A DNA stretch of 64,000 nt from Halalkalibacter oceani (GCF_023715605.1 NZ_JAMBOL010000006.1:1-64000), one strand, 5' to 3'; numbered from the stretch's first letter, positions 24,130 through 32,983 are shown. Program-made: numbers and translations. Notes: generated by a model not told the origin, from the sequence alone.

Positions 24130-24750
24130 TTAGTCGCTGTTATTAGTCCATTCGACGAGGACGGCGTTGTGGAGTGATTCGTCGTCGTCGACGTAGTTTG
24201 GCAGCACTTGAAGCGGCGTCAACCCTTGCTTGAGCATGAACGTGAGGACGAGATCCTTGATTTCCTGTCGTTCGACCGCCTTTACATATTCGTCCGGCGA
24301 GAGCGTGCCGGCATATTTATGATAATCGGGAATGCGGCAGCCGGCGAGAAAACGGGCGAGGCCGCGCTCACGTACAAGCTGTTTGCGGGCTTCATAGAGC
24401 GCTTTGGCGACACCTTTGCCGCGAAAGCTCGGGCGGACGCACACATCGATTCCGTATAAGCTGTCCCCGTCAGGCTCGTGACTCGCCCGAATGTAGCCAT
24501 TATCGGCGATCTCGGCCCACGTGTGGGGCTTTCCGTTATACGTTGTCAGAAGCGAGGTTGCTGAGCCAACGACAGTACCATCTATTTCCGCTAATAGGGC
24601 GCCGGCGGGGAAAGTGTCGACGTGGGCCTGAATCTGTTCAGGAGACCACCAAAGCTCCGGCGGGAAGGGCGGCGGAAAAGCTTCCTTCTGCAAATCCAAT
24701 AACTGCGGGTAATCCTCGATTGTGTAACGTCTGATTGTAATAGAAGACAA
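24130..24750 (-). CDS. GNAT-family N-acetyltransferase
   Basis: A 206-residue acetyltransferase. The acetyl-CoA binding motif A is visible as GIDVCVRPSFRGKGVAKALY with the RGKGVA pyrophosphate loop, and the N-terminus TIRRYTIEDYPQLLDL is typical of the fold. The substrate is unknown. It starts with TTG at 24750, nine bases after AGGAG. It is oriented against ywdI and ywdK. Confidence 0.85.
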   Translation of the reverse strand: MSSITIRRYTIEDYPQLLDLQKEAFPPPFPPELWWSPEQIQAHVDTFPAGALLAEIDGTVVGSATSLLTTYNGKPHTWAEIADNGYIRASHEPDGDSLYGIDVCVRPSFRGKGVAKALYEARKQLVRERGLARFLAGCRIPDYHKYAGTLSPDEYVKAVERQEIKDLVLTFMLKQGLTPLQVLPNYVDDDESLHNAVLVEWTNNSD

Positions 24751-24893
24751 GATCAGTCACTCCTTTGTGTCGACGGCTATTGTCCTTATTTTAGCGTAAC
24801 GTCGCAAAGGAGTCTATTGGCGATCCTTTGACGTCTGTAGCAATATTCGCTATTGTATTCATAGAAGAAACGACAGGAATAGGAGTTGTCAGT

Positions 24894-25268
24894 ATGGCGA
24901 AAATCTTTCTTTTACTAGGTAGTCTTTTGATGGCATTGGCGGTAGTGATCGGGGCATTTGGCGCTCATGGTCTCGAAGGCCGTTTGTCAGAGCGGATGAT
25001 GAAAAATTACCAAACAGGAGTCCAGTATCATATGATCCACGGGATCGGTCTCCTGCTCGTCGGTTTGGTGGCAATCAAGCTGGCGTCTTCTTCTTTACTC
25101 ACCGGAGCCGGCTGGAGCTTTGTCGTCGGGATTGTCCTCTTTTCAGGAAGCTTGTATGCGATGGCATTAACCGGTGTAACAAAGCTGGGCGCCATCACGC
25201 CAATCGGTGGACTTGCTTTTATCATCGGCTGGATTTTGCTGGGGATCGCAGTCGTTCGCGGCTTGTAG
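24894..25268 (+). CDS. ywdK: YwdK family membrane protein (DUF423)
   Basis: A 124-residue protein with four membrane segments. The DUF423 signature AVVIGAFGAHGLEGRLSERM, followed by YQTGVQYHMIHGIGLLLVG, is clear. Function is unknown. The ATG at 24894 follows AGGAG; earlier in-frame codons lack a ribosome site and the family N-terminus. It ends before a bidirectional terminator shared with gerQ. Confidence 0.88.
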   Translation: MAKIFLLLGSLLMALAVVIGAFGAHGLEGRLSERMMKNYQTGVQYHMIHGIGLLLVGLVAIKLASSSLLTGAGWSFVVGIVLFSGSLYAMALTGVTKLGAITPIGGLAFIIGWILLGIAVVRGL

Positions 25269-25308
25269 AGGATTGTGGGAAAGGCGAAGCATTGAAGGAG
25301 CTGTTACA

Positions 25309-25359
25309 AAACGGCTGGGCGAAAGGTTGTTTGTCCCTTTCGCCCAGCCTTTAGTTTTG
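25309..25359. terminator. Bidirectional terminator ywdK/gerQ
   Basis: GGCTGGGCGAAAGG pairs with CCTTTCGCCCAGCC over 14 bp. On the plus strand TTTAGTTTT follows; on the minus strand GTTTTGT follows. It belongs to the recurrent GGCTGG-AAAGG hairpin family of this window. Confidence 0.85.
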
Positions 25360-25397
25360 TCCCGCCCCCGGTTAGCAAACGAAGCGATTGCCAATCC

Positions 25398-25895
25398 TTA
25401 TGGCCGCGGTGAATACTGTGTAAGCGGCGTTTGCCCGCCGTAAGGGTATTCATAGTCAATTGGGTCTTCAAATGTCACATAGTCCAACGTGACCATCAAC
25501 AGCAAATAATGCATCCCTGTCTCCGGATCGCCGACGATAATATGGTCGCGGCCGGCTTCCTCGATTCTTCCTCTGAAAATTTTCGCATTCCATTGGTCAT
25601 TGTTTTCATAGGTCATATAAAAAGTCGCCATTTTCCCCCGGTTGAGCCGGAGAATATTTTCAATAAAGGATTGTTCCAGTGGCAGCAACCCTCCCTGATT
25701 CTGGGCAGCCTGCTGCTGCTGGACAAAGCCTGGAACCTGATAATTTTGCGCAGAAAAATAAGGCATCTGGCCTTGAGCCTGGGTCTGTGGCTGAGGCTGC
25801 ATCGGCTGTGCATATCCTTGCTGCTGCTGCGCATAGCCGTAGTTTTCGAAGCCTTGTGTCGCCTGATTCCATTGCTGGTTAGGTTGTTGACTCAT
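25398..25895 (-). CDS. gerQ: Spore coat protein GerQ
   Basis: A 165-residue spore coat protein required for CwlJ function in germination and cross-linked by transglutaminase. The first half is Gln/Pro/Tyr-rich. The conserved second half includes LLPLEQSFIENILRLNRGK and TGMHYLLLMVTLDYVTFED. The start at 25895 (MSQQPN) follows GAGGGGGCG; nine extra upstream codons are less likely. It lies directly downstream of cwlJ with a 30-base gap, as in B. subtilis. Confidence 0.92.
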   Translation of the reverse strand: MSQQPNQQWNQATQGFENYGYAQQQQGYAQPMQPQPQTQAQGQMPYFSAQNYQVPGFVQQQQAAQNQGGLLPLEQSFIENILRLNRGKMATFYMTYENNDQWNAKIFRGRIEEAGRDHIIVGDPETGMHYLLLMVTLDYVTFEDPIDYEYPYGGQTPLTQYSPRP

Positions 25896-25925
25896 ATTTC
25901 TCGCCCCCTCTTTTTTTATCAAGAT

Positions 25926-26357
25926 TTAATAAGTGCTATACACTTCCGGACATTCTGATGCAAGCGGAGTATAAAAACAATGAGATTTGTACCTTCCTGA
26001 GTTCCATTGCCCCCACCATTGGGGCGGGCAAGCCCCTTCAGGCCTGAAAAACCATAACGCAAATTCTCCGGGGTTGAACCGTTCTCCATTTACTACCCGT
26101 TGAGCCAGTCTTTTGTCGCGCTCTCTCGCCCGTTGATAAAAGTATCCTTTCTGTGTCGCTTCAAAGCCGCCGGGCGATTGAAAGGTCATCTGTGGGATCG
26201 TGGCAATATTGGCAAAATCGAGACAGCGGACTCTAATGCGATTCACCATCACGTTTCCGGCATTGAGCATTCCAAGTTCCCCATCCCCTTCAGCCTCTGC
26301 TCGCATCAGGCGTGCAAGCATATCAATGTCGCTGGATGAAGCCTTTATAACAGCCAT
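25926..26357 (-). CDS. cwlJ: Spore cortex-lytic hydrolase CwlJ
   Basis: A 143-residue SleB/CwlJ-family cell-wall hydrolase that degrades spore cortex during germination. The catalytic region LMRAEAEG, then GMLNAGNVMVNR, GYFYQRARERD and CPPQWWGQWNSGRYKSHCFY, matches CwlJ. There is no signal peptide, as expected for a protein placed from the mother cell. The ATG at 26357 follows GGGAGGTGA and gives the family N-terminus; the longer frame to 26429 is not used. A sigma-E-like promoter lies about 100 bases upstream. Confidence 0.94.
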   Translation of the reverse strand: MAVIKASSSDIDMLARLMRAEAEGDGELGMLNAGNVMVNRIRVRCLDFANIATIPQMTFQSPGGFEATQKGYFYQRARERDKRLAQRVVNGERFNPGEFALWFFRPEGACPPQWWGQWNSGRYKSHCFYTPLASECPEVYSTY

Positions 26358-26458
26358 CCATTCACCTCCCATAAAGTTGGCAATCTCAGATGTCGTGAAG
26401 CGCATTGCCTTTATATGTAACGAGGACATCGGCTGACGCAGACAGTTACAGTTACTTC

Positions 26459-26487
26459 ACTATATGAGGAAAAAGAAAGGCATATAC
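26459..26487 (-). promoter_or_regulatory. Putative sigma-E promoter of cwlJ-gerQ
   Basis: On the minus strand GTATATG (-35) is separated by 14 bases from CATATAGT (-10), close to the sigma-E consensus KMATATT-N14-CATACAHT. Mother-cell expression of cwlJ is known in B. subtilis. The match is imperfect. Confidence 0.45.
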
Positions 26488-26506
26488 CACTTTTTAAGAG
26501 CCTGCT

Positions 26507-26514
26507 TAAAAAAA
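26507..26514. repeat. Target site duplication, left copy
   Basis: TAAAAAAA directly before the left end of the insertion sequence; an identical copy is at 27892-27899. Confidence 0.85.
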
Positions 26515-27891
26515 GGCTCTAAAATAAATGTTGGGGTATTCGCACAATGAGGACAAAAAAAGACACGCAAGCTCCTTTGATCCTGTTATCCTTGAATTGA
26601 TGAGAAACAAAGAAAGGATGGAGCCGCGTGCAACAAAAGTCTATCATGAAAATCCCAGGATTAAAAGAGGTCAACGTGACAAAGGTAGAAGAACGCGAGG
26701 ACATGGTAGCGATTCATGTGGAGGTACCAAGAAAACCCCATGAATGTCCGGCCTGTCAAACGATGACGACACGTGTGCATGATTATCGAATCCAAAAGAT
26801 CCAGCACCTTAAATGGTTTGAGCGGAAGGTCGCTTTGTTTTATCGAAAGCGCCGGTATGCTTGTCCATGCGGAAAAAAGTTCGCGGAAACGGTATCGTTT
26901 GTGAAAAAGTATCAACGCCAGACCATCGAGTGGAACCAGGCGTTGGGTATGAGGGTGATCGAAGGGAAGAACTTTACGGATACAGCCAAGCAGTTCCATA
27001 CCTCTCCGACGACGGTGATGCGGAGGTTCGATCACCTGTCAGCTTCGCTGGTAAAGGAAGTGGATCAGCTTCCGCCGGTGATCGCGATTGATGAATACAA
27101 GGCAGACACGCAGGAAGGGACCTACCAGCTCATTCTAGCAGATGCTCAAACACGCCGCCCTCTCGACATCCTTCCCGACCGCTCTGCCAAGACGTTACAA
27201 TGGTATTTGGAGAAGAAGGGGGAACATGTGCAAATGGTCGTGATGGACTTGAGCTACTCCTTCAAATCAGCCGTACAAAAGGCACTTGGCAGCCCGGTCA
27301 TTATTGGGGATCGGTTCCATTTTTCCCGCTACATGATTTGGGCCTTAGAGGCGGTTCGACGAACCGAACAGAAAGCCTTCCACCCCTATGACCGGAAGAA
27401 GTGCAAGCGACTCCGAAGCATTTTCTACAAGCGAAGAGAAGAGCTGACCGAAAGGCAGCTATGGTACGTAGAACGGTACTTGTCCCTTTCTGACGCTCTA
27501 CGAGAGGCCTATGAGCTGAAAGAAGCGTATATGGCATGGTTTGATCGGGCGAAAGAGTGGGGCAAGGAAGGCAAAATGGTGGAAGTCAAAGAGGGACTTT
27601 ATGCGTTCTATGAAAAAGTGGAACAGAGTAACCTTGACGCCTTTCGGAAAGCCATTCGAACATTCCGGAACTGGGAAACTGAAATCTTAAATAGCTTTGC
27701 GTTTGGGTACACCAATGGATTTGTCGAAGGACTCAACAATCAAACGAAGGTCATCAAGCGGAATGCGTTTGGCTTTCGAAGATATGATCGGTTGCGCAAC
27801 CGGATCTTACTTCACCATCAATACAAAGACATCACATTCGGGGTAGGATAAGGAGTGATCCTCTCGCTACCCCAACATTTGACGTAGAACC
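26515..27891 (+). mobile_element. Complete ISL3-family insertion sequence
   Basis: A 1377-bp element. The ends are imperfect inverted repeats: the left begins GGCTCTAAAATAAATGTTGG and the complement of the right begins GGTTCTACGTCAAATGTTGG, with GGGGTA following in both. Both sides carry the same 8-bp duplication TAAAAAAA, the length typical of ISL3. The transposase frame is uninterrupted, so the element may be active. It sits in the T tract of the hemQ terminator. Confidence 0.92.
26628..27851 (+). CDS. ISL3-family transposase
   Basis: A 407-residue DDE transposase. The N-terminal zinc-binding region shows CPACQTMTTRVHDYR followed by CPCGKKF. A helix-turn-helix (FTDTAKQFHTSPTTVMRRF) precedes the catalytic domain. 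Acidic catalytic candidates are in VIAIDEYK, VVMDLSYSF and NGFVEGLNNQTKVIKR. It starts with GTG at 26628 behind AGGATGGAG. Length is normal and no frameshift is seen. Confidence 0.93.
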   Translation: MQQKSIMKIPGLKEVNVTKVEEREDMVAIHVEVPRKPHECPACQTMTTRVHDYRIQKIQHLKWFERKVALFYRKRRYACPCGKKFAETVSFVKKYQRQTIEWNQALGMRVIEGKNFTDTAKQFHTSPTTVMRRFDHLSASLVKEVDQLPPVIAIDEYKADTQEGTYQLILADAQTRRPLDILPDRSAKTLQWYLEKKGEHVQMVVMDLSYSFKSAVQKALGSPVIIGDRFHFSRYMIWALEAVRRTEQKAFHPYDRKKCKRLRSIFYKRREELTERQLWYVERYLSLSDALREAYELKEAYMAWFDRAKEWGKEGKMVEVKEGLYAFYEKVEQSNLDAFRKAIRTFRNWETEILNSFAFGYTNGFVEGLNNQTKVIKRNAFGFRRYDRLRNRILLHHQYKDITFGVG

Positions 27892-27943
27892 TAAAAAAAC
27901 GAGGGTATGTCAAAAGGGGTGATTTCCCTTTTGACATACCCTC
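27892..27943 (-). terminator. Terminator of hemQ, with right target duplication as T tract
   Basis: GAGGGTATGTCAAAAGGG pairs perfectly with CCCTTTTGACATACCCTC (27901-27918 and 27926-27943). On the minus strand it is followed by CG and then seven T, which is the duplicated insertion target of the neighbouring element. The terminator thus remains complete despite the insertion. Confidence 0.85.
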
Positions 27944-27966
27944 TGCTGGTAAGAAAACTGCTTTAA

Positions 27967-28011
27967 TGCAGGCTGGACAAAAGGTCAAAGAAACAACCTT
28001 TTCTCCCAACC
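27967..28011 (-). terminator. Degenerate second hairpin downstream of hemQ
   Basis: AGGCTGGACAAAAGGT and ACCTTTTCTCCCAACCT form an imperfect stem of the recurrent terminator family, without a T tract. It appears to be a decayed copy. Confidence 0.5.
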
Positions 28012-28014
28012 TTG

Positions 28015-28764
28015 TTAAGCGTGGAAATAACGGGACAGCCCGGTCGGATCGAGAATATTTCCGACATAGAAAGAGCCGAACTCGCCGTAACGCGCTGACA
28101 CTTCATCAAAACGCATTTCATAGACAAGCTTCTTAAATTGAAGAACATCATCGGCGAATAACGTTACGCCCCATTCCCAATCATCGAAGCCGACTGAACC
28201 TGTAATAATTTGTTTCACCTTTCCGGCGTAGCTCCGTCCAATCATGCCGTGGCTTCTCATAAGAGAACGGCGGTCATCCATCGAAAGCATGTACCAGTTA
28301 TCCTCGCCTTGTCGACGCTTGTCCATTGGATAAAAGCAGACATGTGCCGCCTTCGGAAGAGTCGGATACAAGCGGGAACGCACATGAGGATTTTCGTAAG
28401 GGTCGCCGTCGCTTTCCCCGGCCATATAATTGCTGAGCTCCACAACAGACACATAGGAATAGGTCGGAATTGTAAATTCAGCGAGACGTGTTTTGTTAAA
28501 GGCATTCTCAATCTCATTCAGCTCCTGCATCGTCGGACGAAGAAGCATGAACATGATGTCGGCCTTTTGCCCGACAATCGAGTAAATCACATGACTTCCT
28601 TGTTCTTTTGCCTCGGTCTGCTCCCACTTTTCAATCATTGCGTGGAATTCAGCTAAAATCTGTTCCCGCTCTTCTGTAGAAATCGACTTCCAGGCCGGCC
28701 AGTTGATTGTACGGAAATCATGAAGACAATACCAGCCATCTAATGTTATCGCAGCTTCACTCAT
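28015..28764 (-). CDS. hemQ: Coproheme decarboxylase HemQ
   Basis: A 249-residue chlorite-dismutase-fold enzyme that decarboxylates coproheme III to haem b in the last step of the coproporphyrin pathway. The catalytic tyrosine (Tyr145, in CFYPMDKRR) and proximal haem ligand (His172, in RSHGMIGR) are at the positions known from characterised HemQ. ATG at 28764 with AAAAGGAGCTG upstream. It is divergent from pta, as ywfI is in B. subtilis. A possible -10 (TATAGT) is at 28824-28829 on the minus strand. Confidence 0.95.
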   Translation of the reverse strand: MSEAAITLDGWYCLHDFRTINWPAWKSISTEEREQILAEFHAMIEKWEQTEAKEQGSHVIYSIVGQKADIMFMLLRPTMQELNEIENAFNKTRLAEFTIPTYSYVSVVELSNYMAGESDGDPYENPHVRSRLYPTLPKAAHVCFYPMDKRRQGEDNWYMLSMDDRRSLMRSHGMIGRSYAGKVKQIITGSVGFDDWEWGVTLFADDVLQFKKLVYEMRFDEVSARYGEFGSFYVGNILDPTGLSRYFHA

Positions 28765-29122
28765 TGAAAACAGCTCCTTTTTATGACCATCTGCCGGACG
28801 CTTTTGCGCACCGTATCACTAGCACTATACCATATTTAGCAAGCGGGAAAAAAGCAAATGATCGGGGGGAGGCTAAGGAAACGGGACTTGTTCACAAAAT
28901 AGTCATCTGCCCGCTATACATAACAAATCGATTAGTGGCCAAGCTATAAAAACGTTTGAATAGGCGGAAAACAGGCAAATAAAGAGTATGGAAGCGTAAT
29001 CAATGAGATTTTTTGAAAAATTGATATTATAATGAACTTGACAAAATTGGTTTCATTTTTAACGGGAGGAAGGTATCCTTGAAAGAGATCATTTCGTGAA
29101 AGAAAAAGAGGAGGATGCTGTA
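28765..29122. other. Divergent region hemQ/pta
   Basis: About 360 bases with promoters for both genes and no convincing coding region. For pta a TATAAT lies at 29028-29033 without a good -35. TAAAAACGTTTGAA (28947-28960) resembles a catabolite-responsive site with three mismatches; CcpA activates pta in B. subtilis, but this site is too weak to call. Confidence 0.45.
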
Positions 29123-30118
29123 GTGGGTAATCTCTTTACAGATATAAAGGAAAAGGTGGAAAAACACCGGCCGACGATTGTTTTGCCTGAAGGAACAGAT
29201 GAACGAATTCTTGAGGCGGCCGCCAATTTGGCCAACGACCAGGTGATAAAGCCGCTTTTAATTGGAAATGAAGCAGACATTAAGGGGAAGGCAACGGAAA
29301 TCAATGTCAATCTTAGCGGAGTACCGATCATTGATCCAGCGTCCTATAGCGGGATCGACGAGATGGTGGCGGCCTTTGTGGAACGCCGCAAAGGAAAAGA
29401 AACGGAACAATCAGCGCGGGAAAAGCTGCAGGATGTGAATTATTTCGGTACAATGCTTGTCTATATGGAAAAAGCCGACGGCCTCGTCAGCGGGGCGGCC
29501 CATTCAACCGGGGATACGGTTCGCCCGGCTTTACAAATCATTAAAACATTGCCAGGTATTCAACGAACGTCAGGCGTCTTTGTGATGGTAAAGGATGAAA
29601 AGAAATTCGTTTTCGGCGATTGCGCGATCAATATCGCGCCGACGAGTGAGGAATTAGCGGAGATTGCGATTGCAACCGCTGAAACGGCGAAAGTGTTTGG
29701 CTTAGACCCCAAAGTCGCGATGCTCAGCTTCTCCACGAAAGGCTCCGCTTCCTCGATCGAAACGAAAAAGGTCGCGGAGGCGACGAAAATCGCCCAGCAA
29801 GCCCGGCCCGACCTCGTGATTGATGGCGAATTTCAATTCGATGCCGCGTTTGTTCCGGCGGTCGCTCAGAAGAAGGCTCCTGATTCGCCGCTTCAAGGGC
29901 AGGCCAATGTCTTTATTTTTCCGAGTCTGGAGTCCGGCAATCTTGGCTACAAAATTGCCCAGCGGCTTGGTGGATATGATGCCATTGGTCCGATATTGCA
30001 AGGCTTGAATAAGCCGGTCAATGATTTATCCCGCGGCTGTAACGCAGCCGATGTTTATAAATTGTCGTTAATCACCGCGCTCCAGGCGATTAACCAGAGA
30101 GAGTCTGTCGTGATGTAA
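29123..30118 (+). CDS. pta: Phosphate acetyltransferase
   Basis: A 331-residue phosphotransacetylase converting acetyl-CoA and phosphate to acetyl phosphate for overflow metabolism. Visible signatures are VLPEGTDERILEAA, GLVSGAAHSTGDTVRPALQI, FGDCAINIAPTSEELAEIA and FPSLESGNLGYKIAQRLGG with GPILQGLNKPVNDLSRGC. The GTG at 29123 is preferred because GAGGAGG precedes it and the N-terminus then matches B. subtilis Pta; an upstream GTG at 29096 would add nine residues. Confidence 0.95.
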   Translation: MGNLFTDIKEKVEKHRPTIVLPEGTDERILEAAANLANDQVIKPLLIGNEADIKGKATEINVNLSGVPIIDPASYSGIDEMVAAFVERRKGKETEQSAREKLQDVNYFGTMLVYMEKADGLVSGAAHSTGDTVRPALQIIKTLPGIQRTSGVFVMVKDEKKFVFGDCAINIAPTSEELAEIAIATAETAKVFGLDPKVAMLSFSTKGSASSIETKKVAEATKIAQQARPDLVIDGEFQFDAAFVPAVAQKKAPDSPLQGQANVFIFPSLESGNLGYKIAQRLGGYDAIGPILQGLNKPVNDLSRGCNAADVYKLSLITALQAINQRESVVM

Positions 30119-30124
30119 GCAGAC

Positions 30125-30173
30125 AAGGCTGACGAAAAAGGTCAATTCATTCCTTTTTGTGTCAGCCTTTTTT
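30125..30173 (+). terminator. Terminator of pta inside the lipL 3' end
   Basis: AAGGCTGAC...AAAAAGG pairs with CCTTTTT..GTCAGCCTT and is followed by a T run to 30173. The right half encodes the last residues of convergent lipL, so the structure serves pta while being part of lipL coding sequence. Confidence 0.85.
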
Positions 30174-30984
30174 CATTGCGGCTGGCAATTCGTTCATAGT
30201 TCGTACTAAATAATGCCGTCTCCTCGGTCGAGGAAAGATGAGGATGGACATCGACCTTCTGCTGCAAAAGATGCAACAGCCGTTCATTTAAGCCGGCAAC
30301 TGTTAAACCTGAATCGAGCAGTTCTGCTAACGAAGCCATGGTGGCGGGCTGAATCAGCGGATAGTCGACGGAAGGATTCGTTTCAGGGACGGCAAGATGA
30401 TAAAAATCCCGCAGCAAGGCGGCCCTGCCTGAGCCTGAGCCTTCCACGCACAGGTAAATTTGGACAGCGATCCCGCCGCGTATCCGGCGCTGGGAGATGC
30501 CGGCAAACTTTTTGCCGTCAATGCTTAAATCATAGCTTCCCGGGCAATAGGAGCCGACGATTTCATATGCCTGGATCGGCCTTTCGTAATCAGCGAGCAG
30601 CTCCTTTATCGTGCTGTACATTTGTTCATAAGCTGCATCAATTGTCATGCCTTTTATCTCAGGTAATAAAAGCGAGATGTTTAAAATTCCGCTATCCAGC
30701 AGGACGGCGAGACCGCCAGAGTTTCGGACGATCACGCGGTATCCCTGCTCTTCTAAATAAGAGCAGCCAGCCTCAACAGCCGGCAGACGTGTATCCTGAA
30801 TACCGAGAACGACGGTGTCGTGATGAACCCATGTCCGTACAAGCGGGACCGCCTGTTTTTGACCGATTAATGTGCAAAATGTGTCATCATAGGCAAAGGA
30901 TTGCAGCGCATCAAAAGCCGGACCGAAGCGCGTTTGATCAAGCCAGCGCCATTGGGGGGAAATCGTCTGTAAATCATAGTTCAT
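30142..30984 (-). CDS. lipL: Octanoyl-[GcvH]:protein N-octanoyltransferase LipL
   Basis: A 280-residue protein of the biotin/lipoate ligase fold that transfers octanoyl from GcvH to E2 subunits by a thioester on cysteine. The catalytic Cys147 lies in GSYCPGSYDLS and the conserved lysine in DGKKFAGISQRR. The N-terminal RNSGGLAVLLDSGILNISL is typical. Convergent with pta, as ywfL in B. subtilis. AGGAG precedes the ATG. Confidence 0.92.
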   Translation of the reverse strand: MNYDLQTISPQWRWLDQTRFGPAFDALQSFAYDDTFCTLIGQKQAVPLVRTWVHHDTVVLGIQDTRLPAVEAGCSYLEEQGYRVIVRNSGGLAVLLDSGILNISLLLPEIKGMTIDAAYEQMYSTIKELLADYERPIQAYEIVGSYCPGSYDLSIDGKKFAGISQRRIRGGIAVQIYLCVEGSGSGRAALLRDFYHLAVPETNPSVDYPLIQPATMASLAELLDSGLTVAGLNERLLHLLQQKVDVHPHLSSTEETALFSTNYERIASRNEKRLTQKGMN

Positions 30985-31150
30985 GGGAGGCAGCTCCTAT
31001 AGATAAATTCTCAAACAAGCTCATTATAGCATGCCGCTGAAAGGATTGCTTCCTTCAAAATATGTGCTATACTGAAGGGTAGCGTTACAAACAATTTTAT
31101 CGATTTGATATAGATGAGAAGAAAAATGAATAAGGAAAGGAACATCAGAA

Positions 31151-31375
31151 ATGGCTAATGAATTTCGCATTTGTGATGAATGTCAAGCGACCAATGTGAA
31201 GACGCTCCTTCCACGGCTAAAAAAGGTTGACGGGGAGGCGAAGATCGATATTCGCTGCCAGTCTTACTGTGGACCGGGGAGAAAAAAGTCGTTTGCATTT
31301 GTGAATAATCGGCCTGTAGCTGCACCAGACGAGGATCAATTAATCGAAAAAGTGATTAGTAAACTTTCTAAATAA
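31151..31375 (+). CDS. DUF1450-family small cysteine protein
   Basis: A 74-residue protein with two cysteine pairs, CDECQ near residue 8 and [17 protein letters not shown] near 36-52, as in the DUF1450 (YuzB-like) family. The fold is probably thioredoxin-like; a redox or iron-sulfur role is possible but unproven. AAGGAAAGG precedes the ATG. It is a single gene ending in its own terminator. Confidence 0.75.
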   Translation: MANEFRICDECQATNVKTLLPRLKKVDGEAKIDIRCQSYCGPGRKKSFAFVNNRPVAAPDEDQLIEKVISKLSK

Positions 31376-31424
31376 GAGGCGGGGTCATAAGGTAGTTTTT
31401 TTTACCTTTTGCCCGGCCTCTTTT
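31376..31424 (+). terminator. Terminator of the DUF1450 gene
   Basis: GAGGCGGGGTCATAAGGTA and TACCTTTTGCCCGGCCTC form a stem followed by TTTTG. It starts at the base after the stop codon and belongs to the recurrent family. Confidence 0.8.
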
Positions 31425-31684
31425 GTATCAAGCTCATTAAAGTTGTTATCCTAAAAAAACCGGGCTGCGCTATAGTCCCTAGGTCCTGATGGAATCAGAT
31501 GGAAAACATTTCAATTAAGTCCTTAAACCTACATAATTAGTTCATGGTTGTCTAAAAGACATTTTACTGATAAAATTTTGAAACGTAAGTGAGTTTCGAG
31601 ATTGGCCGTCTCGGGAAATAATAAATGCCAGAATATTTTTGACTTTAGATGGTAGGAATGAAGAAACGGATTGGAGGCTAGGCT
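31425..31684. other. Region upstream of the glutamate/dicarboxylate symporter
   Basis: 260 bases without a gene. Two inverted repeats are seen: TGTCTAAAAGACA (31549-31561) and CGAGATTGGCCGTCTCG (31598-31614). Either may be an operator for the symporter gene. No clear -35/-10 pair was found. Confidence 0.4.
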
Positions 31685-32929
31685 ATGAGTTTAACGAAAA
31701 AAATAGTAATCGCCCTCATTTTGGGTATTATTGTAGGCTTAGGTTTCAATCTTTTTGCACCTAACGCTTTTACTCCGCTTGACACGTATGCGTTAACCCC
31801 GCTCGGTCAGCTTTTCCTGAAAGTGATCACGATGCTCGTTGTGCCGCTTGTATTCTTTTCTATTGTGCTCGGAACAGCCGGAATTGGTGATCCGAAGCAG
31901 CTTGGACGCATTGGTTCGAAAACGATCGCTTATTATTTGGTGACAACCGCAATCGCTCTCGTTATCGGGATCGCCGTTGCCTACATATTGCAGCCGGGAC
32001 AGCCGGGATTAATGGGAGAAGGCGAAGCGGAATATTCGGCAGAAGAGGCTCCGCCGATCATGGAAACATTGTTAAATATTATTCCAGAAAATCCGATCGA
32101 AGCGATGGCGACAGGAGAGATGCTGCAAATTATCGCTTTTGCCGTCTTTATCGGTTTTGCGTTAGCGAAGCTCGGAGACAAGACACGCGGGATTCTCCGG
32201 CTAATGGAACAGGGAAATGAAATTATGATGTATCTCGTAACCGTGGCGATGAAGCTGGCACCGATTGGGGCGTTTGCTTTAATCGCTTCGGCGCTCGGGA
32301 AGCTCGGCCTTGATGCGCTAGGTTCGATGATGATGTATGTCATCGCGGTTGTGCTAGCTTTAGTTATTCATGCCATCTTAACCTACGGTGGTTTGATCGC
32401 TTTGCTGGCGAGGCAAAATCCAATTGATTTCTTTAAAGGATTTTTCCCGGCGATGACCGTCGCCTTTGGTACGTCGAGCAGTAACGCAACGTTGCCGCTG
32501 TCGATGAAAACGGCACAGGAGAACCTCGGGGTTTCCAAGCCGGTGTCAAGCTTTGTTCAACCGCTGGGGGCGACGATTAATATGGACGGGACCGGGATTA
32601 TGCAGGCGGTCGCAACGGTCTTTATCGCCCAGGTTTATGCGGCGCAGCTCTCATTCGGTGATTTGGTAACCGTCATCTTAACGGCGACGCTGGCCAGTAT
32701 CGGCACGGCCGGGGTGCCGGGTGTCGGAATGATCATGCTGGCGATGGTCCTTAATTCAGTCGGGTTGCCGGTTGAAGGAATCGCTCTCGTGCTGGCTGTT
32801 GACCGCATGCTGGATATGCTTCGTACGGCGGTCAACATTACCGGCGATGCTTCTGCGGCGGTCATCATCGACCGGACTGAGGCAAAGCATATCGAGAAAG
32901 AGGCTGCCGCGAGCGCGCGGAGAGCCTAG
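31685..32929 (+). CDS. Dicarboxylate/amino acid:cation symporter (GltT/DctA family)
   Basis: A 414-residue member of the glutamate transporter family. Signatures are FGTSSSNATLPLS in the first re-entrant hairpin, GATINMDGTGIMQA in the ion-binding segment, GTAGVPGVGMIMLAM in the second hairpin, and DRMLDMLRTAVNITGDASAA, where Asp and Asn bind substrate and sodium. Arginine in the MLRTAVN motif suits acidic substrates such as glutamate or aspartate. TTGGAGGC precedes the ATG. It is monocistronic. Confidence 0.93.
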   Translation: MSLTKKIVIALILGIIVGLGFNLFAPNAFTPLDTYALTPLGQLFLKVITMLVVPLVFFSIVLGTAGIGDPKQLGRIGSKTIAYYLVTTAIALVIGIAVAYILQPGQPGLMGEGEAEYSAEEAPPIMETLLNIIPENPIEAMATGEMLQIIAFAVFIGFALAKLGDKTRGILRLMEQGNEIMMYLVTVAMKLAPIGAFALIASALGKLGLDALGSMMMYVIAVVLALVIHAILTYGGLIALLARQNPIDFFKGFFPAMTVAFGTSSSNATLPLSMKTAQENLGVSKPVSSFVQPLGATINMDGTGIMQAVATVFIAQVYAAQLSFGDLVTVILTATLASIGTAGVPGVGMIMLAMVLNSVGLPVEGIALVLAVDRMLDMLRTAVNITGDASAAVIIDRTEAKHIEKEAAASARRA

Positions 32930-32936
32930 GAAGAAG

Positions 32937-32983
32937 AACCTTATCAGCCTTCTGGATTCCCGGAGCGCTGGTAAGGTTTTTTT
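32937..32983 (+). terminator. Terminator of the symporter gene
   Basis: AACCTTATCAGC pairs with GCTGGTAAGGTT (one G-T pair) and is followed by a run of T. Confidence 0.85.

Noticed and set aside
26497-26520. Hairpin AGAGCC/GGCTCT next to the insertion sequence
   Set aside because: The right arm is the first six bases of the inserted element, so the pairing arose by insertion and is probably chance.
28947-28960. cre-like TAAAAACGTTTGAA upstream of pta
   Set aside because: Three mismatches at conserved positions and a distance of roughly 85 bases from the likely transcript start; too weak to list as a site.
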